This document shows, one piece after another, positions 1-5,520 of a stretch of 8,698 nucleotides of DNA; position 1 is the stretch's first letter; every line of letters begins with the position of its first letter. The notes under the pieces were generated by a model. That model searched no databases, was not told the DNA's origin, and saw only the letters and a program-made list of their open reading frames with translations. A program made the position numbers and the translations under genes. This DNA comes from an uncultured Spirochaetaceae bacterium (GTDB lineage: Bacteria; Spirochaetota; Spirochaetia; Treponematales; Treponemataceae): assembly GCA_902796985.1 (NCBI GenBank), contig CADBRC010000258.1:1-8698 (forward strand), read 5' to 3'.

Positions 1-34
1 AAAATCAAGCTTGGTTTCAGATTCAAGAAAGCAC

Positions 35-74
35 GCGGGCCACACGTGATGCGGGCCATACGTGACGCGGGCCT
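35..74. repeat. 16-bp tandem repeat, about 2.5 copies
   Basis: Unit 1 (35-50) reads GCGGGCCACACGTGAT, unit 2 (51-66) reads GCGGGCCATACGTGAC, and a partial third copy starts GCGGGCC at 67. The two full units differ at two positions. Each contains an ACGTGA core, so it could bind a regulator, but no function can be read from it. Confidence 0.8.
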
Positions 75-89
75 CCGCACAGCTCACCC

Positions 90-112
90 GGCGGGCACAT
101 ACCTGCACGGGC
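90..112 (+). repeat. 23-bp direct repeat, upstream copy
   Basis: These 23 bases match 235-257 exactly, 145 bp downstream inside the acetyltransferase gene. In the gene the segment encodes AGTYLHG; the upstream copy is read the same way in frame 1. This could be a small partial duplication of the gene's 5' part. Confidence 0.8.
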
Positions 113-160
113 CTCTGCCCGCCCTTGACTTTCACCCTTCACAAAGGGTAGGCTTCCATC

Positions 161-952
161 ATGGAGATACGGGAATTCTCACAGGAAAGCGACAGGGACT
201 GCTGGCTTACGAAAATCGGGGAATCCGACTGGCGGGCGGGCACATACCTGCACGGGCTGCTTTCGGACGGAAGCTTCTACAAACACTGCGGCACGAAAAG
301 CAGGCTCTTCCTCCTCACGGAAGGAAGGGAGCTCATCTCCTTCTGCACCCTTGCCGAACATGACGAAGTTCCTGACAGCAGCCTCGGCCCCTGGGTCGGC
401 TTTGTCTATACATTCCCCCGGTACAGGGGAAAGCGGCGCATAGGCAAACTGATTGAAAGGGCCTACGCCATCGCCAAAAAGGAAGGACAGAAGAACCTGT
501 ACGTCTCCACCGACCAGCCGGGCCTGTACGAGAAATTCGGATTCAGCTTCATGCAGAACATGAAGGACACATGGGGCAATGACACCCTCATCTACAGGAT
601 GCCCGTCGAGGACAAAGACTACAGCAGCATACTGGGAAAGACCGTCAGCGGCAGGATTGACCGGCCGCTCGGCTCGGCCCACCCCCGCCACCCGGACATG
701 ATCTACCCCATCAACTACGGCTACGTGGACGGAATCATCGCGGGGGACGGCATGGAGCAGGACGTATACCTTCTGGGGCCGGACGGGCCGGTCAGCGAGT
801 TCAGCGGCCCTGTGGTGGCCGTCTACCACCGGCTGAATGACCTAGAAGACAAGTGGATCGTCTCGGCCGACGGGAGGACCCGGAGCGAAGAGGAAATCCT
901 CTCTGCCATCGGATTCCAGGAACAGTACTTCATGGGGGAGCTGTACCTGTAG
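161..952 (+). CDS. GNAT N-acetyltransferase fused to a C-terminal class I inorganic pyrophosphatase-like domain
   Basis: The 263-residue protein has two parts. Residues 1 to about 150 form a GNAT fold: acceptor-side helices, a strand around VGFVYTFP (79-86), the acetyl-CoA pyrophosphate-binding loop YRGKRRIG (88-95) and the closing YEKFGF (123-128). Residues about 158-258 resemble the short pyrophosphatase-like proteins of Firmicutes: RPLGSAHP (168-175), YPINYGYV (182-189), DGMEQDVYLLG (196-206) and the tail FQEQYF (252-257). In E. coli Ppa the DGDPVD loop carries three metal/catalytic aspartates; here the middle one appears to be Met198, so hydrolysis of pyrophosphate is uncertain. The acetyl acceptor is unknown. 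The ATG at 161 fits the GNAT N-terminus, but only a weak AAAGGG lies about 12 bases upstream. The gene is 27 bases before the methyltransferase, probably co-transcribed. Domain calls come from motif recognition, not a search. Confidence 0.85.
   Translation: MEIREFSQESDRDCWLTKIGESDWRAGTYLHGLLSDGSFYKHCGTKSRLFLLTEGRELISFCTLAEHDEVPDSSLGPWVGFVYTFPRYRGKRRIGKLIERAYAIAKKEGQKNLYVSTDQPGLYEKFGFSFMQNMKDTWGNDTLIYRMPVEDKDYSSILGKTVSGRIDRPLGSAHPRHPDMIYPINYGYVDGIIAGDGMEQDVYLLGPDGPVSEFSGPVVAVYHRLNDLEDKWIVSADGRTRSEEEILSAIGFQEQYFMGELYL
235..257 (+). repeat. 23-bp direct repeat, copy inside the acetyltransferase gene
   Basis: This is the second copy of the 90-112 segment, lying in codons 25-33 of the fusion gene around AGTYLHG. 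The identity ends abruptly on both sides. Confidence 0.8.
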
Positions 953-979
953 CGCCGGACGCAGGACGGAAATCGGCCC

Positions 980-2095
980 ATGAAAAAAGAAGAGCGCCCG
1001 GAATACCTTACAAGCCAGATCATCACCTACCTCGGTAACAAGCGCCAGCTCCTCGGAAGCATAGAGGAAGAAGTCCTCTGCATAAAGGAAGGGCTGGGCA
1101 AACGGAAGCTTTCTTCGGCCGACCTCTTTTCCGGTTCCGGCATTGTCGCCCGCATGCTCAAGCGCCACAGCAGCCGCCTCATCGTCAACGATCTGGAAGC
1201 CTATTCCGCCATGCTCAATTCCTGTTACCTGACGGACCGGAAGGACTTTCCCGAAGCCGAATGGGAGCACTGCCGGACGCTGATAGAAAAAGAATTCGAG
1301 CGCAGTCCCATAGAAGGAATCCTCTCCGCGCACTATGCGCCCGCCGACGACGAACACATACAGAAGGGGGAGCGGGTATTCTACACGCGGGAAAACGCCG
1401 TCCGGATCGACAGCTACCGGGCGCTTGCCGACCGCTTTGCAGGCCCTGAACTCAGGAAGTTTTTCATCGCCCCCCTCCTGACGGAAGCTTCCGTCCATGT
1501 AAACACGAGCGGGGTATTCAAGGGATTTTACAAGGACAAGGCGACGGGCCTCGGCTGTTTCGGCGGGGCGGGAAGAAACGCCCTTTCCCGCATACTGGGC
1601 AGGGTGGAACTGAAAAAGCCCGTGCTCAGCGCATTCAGCTCCCGCTTTGAAATCTTTCAGGAAGACGCCCTCACCCTCGCCCCCCGCCTGAAGGGACTGG
1701 ACCTCGCATACCTCGACCCGCCCTACAATCAGCACCCCTACGGGTCAAACTACTTCATGCTGAACCTGATCGTAAAGAACACGCTCGACGCACCGGTAAG
1801 CGAAGTGTCGGGCATTCCCCAGAACTGGACGCGCTCGGCCTTCAACCGCGCAAAGGACGCGCTCTCATCGCTGGAAGCAATCGTCAGCTCCATCGGAGCC
1901 CGCTTCCTCATCGTCTCATACAATTCGGAGGGCTTCATCAGCCTGAGCGAAATGCAGGAGATGCTCTCCCGCTACGGAAGCGTCAGGACGGTCGAAATCC
2001 CCTACCCTGCTTTCCGCGGAAGCCGGAACCTCGCGGGAAGGAGCCTCAAGGTCAAAGAGTACCTCTTCGTACTGAAAAAATACAAACACAGATAA
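980..2095 (+). CDS. D12-class DNA N6-adenine methyltransferase
   Basis: This 371-residue protein transfers a methyl group from S-adenosylmethionine to the N6 of adenine in a specific DNA site. The order of motifs is that of the alpha (Dam-like) group: YLGNKRQLL (17-25), which contributes to AdoMet binding, DLFSGSG (48-54) as motif I, VNDLE (69-73), the catalytic DPPY (246-249) within a stretch reading DPPYNQHPYGSNYFMLN, and SYNSEG (313-318). The roughly 170 residues between motif I and DPPY would hold the target-recognition part, so the recognised sequence cannot be read. The length is above that of Dam (about 280) but fits D12 restriction-modification enzymes. The start at 980 has GGACGGA about 10 bases upstream. 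No endonuclease gene is adjacent; both neighbours are acetyltransferases. It may be a solitary regulatory methyltransferase or the remnant of a restriction system. Confidence 0.9.
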   Translation: MKKEERPEYLTSQIITYLGNKRQLLGSIEEEVLCIKEGLGKRKLSSADLFSGSGIVARMLKRHSSRLIVNDLEAYSAMLNSCYLTDRKDFPEAEWEHCRTLIEKEFERSPIEGILSAHYAPADDEHIQKGERVFYTRENAVRIDSYRALADRFAGPELRKFFIAPLLTEASVHVNTSGVFKGFYKDKATGLGCFGGAGRNALSRILGRVELKKPVLSAFSSRFEIFQEDALTLAPRLKGLDLAYLDPPYNQHPYGSNYFMLNLIVKNTLDAPVSEVSGIPQNWTRSAFNRAKDALSSLEAIVSSIGARFLIVSYNSEGFISLSEMQEMLSRYGSVRTVEIPYPAFRGSRNLAGRSLKVKEYLFVLKKYKHR

Positions 2096-2106
2096 GGAGC
2101 ATCAGA

Positions 2107-2616
2107 ATGAACGGAGTAACGATAGACAGGCCGGCGGCGAAGGACGCGGCGGAGATACTGGAACTGATGAAGGTGATAGGGGGCGAAAGCGACAACCTGA
2201 CCTTTGACGGCAGGGGCTTCAGCCTGACGGAAGCGGAGGAGGCCGCCCTGCTTGAAAAGAAGCGGATTTCCTGCCGGGAAGCCTTTTTTGTGGCGCGGAC
2301 GGACGGCAGGATTGTCGGCATGGCCCACTATACGGCGATGGAAAAGGAGCGGATGGCCCACCGGGGGACAGTCGGCATCTGCATCCGGAAGTCGGCCTGG
2401 GGGCAGGGAATCGGAACCGCCCTGATGGAAAGGGTGCTCGACTTTGCCAAAAACACGGCGGGCTCCCAGGTCGTCTCTCTGGAAGTCCGCTGCGACAACC
2501 GGGGGGCGATCCGCCTCTACGAGAAGCTCGGGTTTGAAAAGATAGGGACCTTCAAAGGCTTCTTCAAGGTGAGGGGCGAACTGATCGACTTTGACATCAT
2601 GGAAAAGTTTTTGTAA
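2107..2616 (+). CDS. GNAT family N-acetyltransferase (RimI-like)
   Basis: The 169-residue protein is a complete single-domain GNAT that would transfer acetyl from acetyl-CoA to an amine. Visible elements are FFVARTDGRIVGMAHY (60-75, strands 2-3), VGICIRKSAWGQGIG (89-103) with the acetyl-CoA loop QGIG at 100-103, VVSLEVRCDN (122-131) and RLYEKLGF (136-143), the last two typical of RimI/RimJ-type members. The substrate cannot be inferred. A strong AAGGAG at 2094-2099 overlaps the stop codon of the methyltransferase and is 7 bases from the ATG, so the gene is very likely translated from the same transcript. It is probably the last gene of this group, because the next gene is convergent. Confidence 0.9.
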   Translation: MNGVTIDRPAAKDAAEILELMKVIGGESDNLTFDGRGFSLTEAEEAALLEKKRISCREAFFVARTDGRIVGMAHYTAMEKERMAHRGTVGICIRKSAWGQGIGTALMERVLDFAKNTAGSQVVSLEVRCDNRGAIRLYEKLGFEKIGTFKGFFKVRGELIDFDIMEKFL

Positions 2617-2752
2617 TCTCCGGCGGAGGCGGACAGGCCCCGCACGGTGCATTCCCGCCGCAGGCGGGCCGGAAACGTCCGTGCCGCCCGGGCACAACGG
2701 ACAGGGACATGCGGGCCGGCCGGGAAACGCGGACCGGACGAAAAACGCGGGG
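2617..2752. other. GC-rich spacer between convergent genes with short hairpins
   Basis: A perfect 6-bp stem with a 3-base loop lies at 2654-2668 (CCCGCC/GGCGGG). A second stem at 2681-2695 (GTGCC/GGCAC) can be extended outward by GTCC/GGAC across a 3-base bulge. Neither is followed by a T-tract, so they are not classic intrinsic terminators, but they are the only candidates to separate the two converging transcripts. Confidence 0.45.
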
Positions 2753-3424
2753 TTACCTGCTTCCCATCACCGCCTGTATGATCCGGGCGGCCTTTCCCCG
2801 GTGGGAAATCGCGTTCTTTTCGTCGGCGGAAAGCTCGGCGGCGGTCCTCCCGTACTGGGGAAGGAAGAAGATGGGGTCATAGCCGAAGCCGCCCTCTCCC
2901 CTCGCTTCCTTCACGTCCTCAAGCAAAGTTCCTTCCATTACCTGCACGGCGGCAGTGTACTCGTTGACCCCGGTCAGGAATACCATTGCACAGGTATAGT
3001 GCGCGCTCCTCGGTCCGTTTTTGAAAAGTCCCTTCTTTTTACCCGCCTCAAGGTCAAGGCTGCCGGATGAAACGGCCCTGTTCAGCTCTGCGATGAGCAT
3101 GGCGTTCTGCTCTTCCTGGGGGATTCTGCTTCCGTCGGGCTTTCCCCGGTGGAAGTCCGGCCCCGCATAGCGCGACGACCACACGCCGGGAACGCCGCCG
3201 AGCGCATCCACCGAGATGCCCGAATCGTCTGCAATGACCGGCTGCCCCGTGATGAGGTGCAGTGCCCTCGCTTTAATGAGGCTGTTTTCAAGGAAGGTCT
3301 CACCCGTTTCCTCCGGGTCAAATTCGATGCCCTCGTCTGCAGGCGTGACAATCTCGTGTTCAGGGAAAATCTCGCTCATTTCCCGCTTCTTGTTTTTGTT
3401 AGAGCTGGCAAGGTAAATCTTCAT
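2753..3424 (-). CDS. rdgB: RdgB/HAM1 family non-canonical purine NTP pyrophosphatase (dITP/XTP pyrophosphatase)
   Basis: This enzyme hydrolyses dITP, ITP and XTP to the monophosphate and pyrophosphate, keeping deaminated purines out of DNA and RNA. Signatures, numbered from the chosen start: LASSNKNKKREM (5-16, substrate phosphate binding), EETGETFLEN (38-47), IADDSGISVDALGGVPGVWS (64-83) with the catalytic/metal DDSG, GGFGYDPIFF (178-187) and ISHRGKA (206-212). At 223 residues it is somewhat longer than the usual 195-205; the excess lies in RGKPDGSRIPQEEQ and in SGSLDLEAGKKKGLFKNG. The reading frame continues upstream to a GTG at 3478, but those 18 extra residues are not family-like, and MKIYLASSN matches the family N-terminus, so I place the start at 3424. 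No strong ribosome binding site is seen before either start. It is the only gene of its orientation left of the DnaA-box-like region. Confidence 0.93.
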   Translation of the reverse strand: MKIYLASSNKNKKREMSEIFPEHEIVTPADEGIEFDPEETGETFLENSLIKARALHLITGQPVIADDSGISVDALGGVPGVWSSRYAGPDFHRGKPDGSRIPQEEQNAMLIAELNRAVSSGSLDLEAGKKKGLFKNGPRSAHYTCAMVFLTGVNEYTAAVQVMEGTLLEDVKEARGEGGFGYDPIFFLPQYGRTAAELSADEKNAISHRGKAARIIQAVMGSR

Positions 3425-3470
3425 GAACTGATGATAGAACTTTTCGGAAAGACTGGCAAGCGAAGCGGAG

Positions 3471-3541
3471 AAATTCACAGGGTTATATATATATTATGAA
3501 TTTATAAATTCAATAATAACAATAATAAGGCCTGTGAATTT
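3471..3541. repeat. 11-bp perfect inverted repeat flanking the AT-rich core
   Basis: AAATTCACAGG at 3471-3481 is the exact reverse complement of CCTGTGAATTT at 3531-3541. The 49 bases between them are almost all A/T. The right arm overlaps the first base of the inverted DnaA-box-like 9-mer. Confidence 0.85.
3498..3511. repeat. 14-bp perfect palindrome GAATTTATAAATTC
   Basis: The sequence equals its own reverse complement and lies near the middle of the AT-rich core. It could be an operator for a dimeric regulator or simply part of the unwinding element. It also overlaps a possible - strand -35 (TTGAAT, rc of 3508-3513) for rdgB. Confidence 0.6.
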
Positions 3542-3607
3542 GTGGAAAGGGGGAATAACTTCATCTGCGGAAAGCAGATGGAAAGTTGATAACTGCCGGA
3601 CTTGGAC

Positions 3608-3671
3608 GCACAGATTTTCCACATTTCCACAGAAAGTCTGTTTCCGCGGGGGATTGCACAGATTTTCCACA
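3608..3671 (+). repeat. 16-bp direct repeat containing DnaA-box-like sites
   Basis: GCACAGATTTTCCACA occurs exactly at 3608-3623 and 3656-3671, 48 bp apart start to start. Each copy ends in TTTTCCACA. The identity beyond the 9-mer makes chance occurrence of the boxes less likely and gives the region an iteron-like look. Confidence 0.85.
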
Positions 3672-3705
3672 GGCGGCTGCAAATGATTTCCACAAAGCCT
3701 GAAGG

Positions 3706-4470
3706 CTAGCAGTACTTCTTCCGGAGCCTTGATTCAAGCTGCATGACGGCGGAAAGCCTGTCCGTGTATTTGGAAAGGTCCACGTCCAGGCCGTCGTATT
3801 CGTCCAGCATGGACCGGTACTGCTTCTGGAAGAGGCTTTTTGCCCCGCCGAGGACGCTGAGGCAGACGTACTTCCTGTCTTCCTCCCCAAGTCCGTCGAG
3901 GATGGAACAGAGGGCCTTTTCGGTGCCCTCCGCCCCGTCAGCCTTTTCCAGCCTGCTGCGGAGGTCCTGCAAAAAGTCCCTGCGCTTTCCGTCCTGCTTT
4001 TCCGCTTCGTCCAGGCCCGTGAAGAGGGCTTCCCGGTAAGGAGCGTCCGTGCCGTGCTCTTTGCCGGAAAAGAGAAGGATCTCCCTGATTCCGCTGCTCC
4101 TTCCGTACAGGTCCTCCTGCTTTTGGAGGGCCTTGCCCTTCACTCCTGCCATGCTGTCGCGGAGGATCCTGAGGAACACGTCGACCGAGCAGAGCACGGC
4201 CTTCTGGTCCGGCGGGGGGAGGAGTCCGTAGGCCTTCAGGACGAGCTCACTGTCCGTGCAGCCTTCAGAGAAGCCCTCGTCCTGCGTCATTTCCGTTATC
4301 CGCCTGACGGTGTCGGTCATTGCGTCGAGGAGTTCGTAATAGGTCTCGCTCCTGTTGACGTTAAAGTCCCCTTCATACTGGTCCTTTACCTCCCCGAGTA
4401 TGAAGGTGAAGAGGGAGAAGTCGTTTTCCAACATGGATTCGGCCGTTTTTCTGCTGAAAGACTGGTTCAT
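3706..4470 (-). CDS. Hypothetical acidic helical protein, last gene of the kinase-lipoprotein operon
   Basis: I do not recognise this 254-residue protein. It has no signal peptide, membrane segment or enzymatic motif that I can see. The composition is charged and helix-favouring, with heptad-like stretches around EAEKQDGKRRDFLQDLRSRL (155-174) and 238-253, and a pattern suggesting two similar helical halves: both contain a line of the form (A/L)L-C-S followed by a short hydrophobic helix (AVLCSVDVFLRIL at 91-103; KALCSILDGL at 185-194). It is probably a soluble cytoplasmic protein. The start at 4470 is fixed by AGGAAG 6 bases upstream, which abuts the lipoprotein stop codon; the gap between the genes is 3 bases. 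Translational coupling with the lipoprotein implies a shared process. A weak stem AGCC/GGCT just past the stop is the only visible terminator candidate. Confidence 0.8.
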   Translation of the reverse strand: MNQSFSRKTAESMLENDFSLFTFILGEVKDQYEGDFNVNRSETYYELLDAMTDTVRRITEMTQDEGFSEGCTDSELVLKAYGLLPPPDQKAVLCSVDVFLRILRDSMAGVKGKALQKQEDLYGRSSGIREILLFSGKEHGTDAPYREALFTGLDEAEKQDGKRRDFLQDLRSRLEKADGAEGTEKALCSILDGLGEEDRKYVCLSVLGGAKSLFQKQYRSMLDEYDGLDVDLSKYTDRLSAVMQLESRLRKKYC

Positions 4471-4473
4471 CTG

Positions 4474-5502
4474 TTACTTCCTGTTTTTCTGCACCTGGAG
4501 GCGGCGGGCGGCCTCTATCTCTTTTTCAAGCTCGCGGATTTTGTCCTTGATGCGGGAGTCGCCCGAGTTCTTCCATACTTTGTTCGCCAGGCTGAGGGCC
4601 TCGTCGTACTCTTCCACCGCTTCATAGAGGAGGACGGCGTTGTAGCCCGCCTCGAAGGTGCCTTCGTTCTTGTATATGGAAAGGAACTTGTTGCGGGCGG
4701 CGACGAGGCTGCCTTTTCCTGCAAGCTTGTCGGCTTCCTTCATGTCCTTGCCCTTGCCCTTGAGCAGGGTCAGCTCCCGGCTCTCGGTGTGCGGGGTGAA
4801 GTCCTTCATGATGTTGCTGACGATGGAGTTAAGGTAGGGGCTGAGCACGCTGTAGGTGGAGCTGACTTTCTTCCAGTCCGTCACCTTGTCCGACTTGTCC
4901 GAGAAGGAGAATTCGTGCTTGGAGATGACGCGGTTGCTTCCGGTTTCCACCACCTGATAGAGGAGGACTGCCGAGGCTTCGCGCCAGTAATTGACCTCCA
5001 TGATGGGCTTGTCCTCATCGTCCTTTTTGCCGGTGTCCTCTTCTTCCTTCTCGATCGTCGAGACGAACTTGGTGAGGCCGCCCGTGATGTAGACGTCGGC
5101 GGGAATATCCGTGCGGTGGCGGATGGCATACTGGACGGTATCGGGATCCACGTACTTGAGCTGGCTGCTCTGCATGAGCTTCTCCGTGAGCCTGTCGTCC
5201 AGCTGGGTCAGGAGGACGAACTCGTCGTTTTCGCTTGCGGCTTTCTGCCCGAGCCTCTGGTAGTAGTCCTCAAAGGTCTCGACCGGCGTGTTGTCGTAGC
5301 TTGCCTTTCCCATTTCCGCCGAGGTTTTGAAGGGCAGGGCGGAAACGCTTCCGTAGTTCTCCACTTCCAGGTTGGCGGGCTGTTCCACTTCCTGCTTCAC
5401 CGTCGTGGAGCAGGAGGCCATGAGGATGCCGGCCAGCAGCAGCGGCAATGCCATCCCGGCGGACGTTGCTGCTGGGATGTTTTTCTTTTTGAGAAGATTC
5501 AT
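4474..5502 (-). CDS. Lipoprotein with CsgG/LpoB-like N-terminal region and C-terminal TPR-like helices
   Basis: The 342-residue protein begins MNLLKKKN, a lysine-rich n-region, followed by a hydrophobic segment (17-29) and Cys31 in ILMASC. This fits signal peptidase II cleavage and lipidation, with a relaxed lipobox as is common in spirochaetes. Residues about 50-235 have the layout of the CsgG/LpoB fold: VSALPF, then LDDRLTEKLMQSSQLKYVDP, then DVYITGGLTKFVS, an acidic loop (EKEEEDTGKKDDED) and AVLLYQVVETGSNRVISKHE. Residues about 255-330 are helical with a TPR-like look (AARNKFLSIYKNEGTFEAGY, YEAVEEYDEALSLANKVW), and the end is a charged coiled-coil-like tail. It is probably membrane-anchored on the periplasmic side and part of an envelope assembly or secretion process; the exact role is unknown. 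AAGGAG at 5509-5514 is 6 bases from the ATG and 7 bases past the kinase stop. Confidence 0.85.
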   Translation of the reverse strand: MNLLKKKNIPAATSAGMALPLLLAGILMASCSTTVKQEVEQPANLEVENYGSVSALPFKTSAEMGKASYDNTPVETFEDYYQRLGQKAASENDEFVLLTQLDDRLTEKLMQSSQLKYVDPDTVQYAIRHRTDIPADVYITGGLTKFVSTIEKEEEDTGKKDDEDKPIMEVNYWREASAVLLYQVVETGSNRVISKHEFSFSDKSDKVTDWKKVSSTYSVLSPYLNSIVSNIMKDFTPHTESRELTLLKGKGKDMKEADKLAGKGSLVAARNKFLSIYKNEGTFEAGYNAVLLYEAVEEYDEALSLANKVWKNSGDSRIKDKIRELEKEIEAARRLQVQKNRK

Positions 5503-5520
5503 ACATGTCTCCTTAAATAC

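Larger units (their letters stand above)
1..160. other. Upstream non-coding region with repeats
   Basis: No gene can be recognised here. Frame 1 is open from the first base through to 363 but resembles nothing known and overlaps the acetyltransferase gene in another frame. Frames 2 and 3 stop at 47-49 and 63-65, so a few codons of an upstream gene ending there cannot be excluded. What is visible is a 16-bp tandem repeat at 35-74 and a 23-bp segment at 90-112 that recurs inside the following gene. I see no convincing promoter. Confidence 0.5.
3425..3705. other. Candidate replication origin or DnaA-bound intergenic region
   Basis: This non-coding stretch separates rdgB from the operon to its right. 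On the left, 3482-3530 is almost pure A/T, with TATATATATATTAT, a 14-bp palindrome and a triplet run AATAATAACAATAATAA, which recalls a duplex-unwinding element with DnaA-trio-like triplets. On the right are DnaA-box-like 9-mers: TTTTCCACA at 3615-3623 and 3663-3671, ATTTCCACA at 3623-3631 and 3686-3694, all on the + strand, and CTTTCCACA at 3541-3549 on the - strand. The E. coli consensus is TTATNCACA, so each deviates by one or two bases. A hairpin CATCTGC/GCAGATG occupies 3562-3580. Neither dnaA nor dnaN is present, and the surrounding genes point towards the region, which is unusual for an origin. I saw no GATC here. A regulatory DnaA target or an integrated replicon origin are alternatives. 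Confidence 0.5.

Noticed and set aside
35..112. CRISPR array
   Set aside because: Repeats are only 16 bp, directly adjacent without spacers, and there are no cas genes.
46..363. Open frame starting before and overlapping the acetyltransferase
   Set aside because: It shares no recognisable features beyond the duplicated AGTYLHG and is out of phase with a clear GNAT gene.
3425..3478. N-terminal extension of RdgB to a GTG at 3478
   Set aside because: The 18 extra residues lie outside the family N-terminus, which matches from MKIYLASSN, and no ribosome binding site precedes the GTG.
3494..3693. Short - strand open frames with repeated VENLC peptides
   Set aside because: They are translations of the repeated DnaA-box-like sites, have no ribosome binding site and no coding character.
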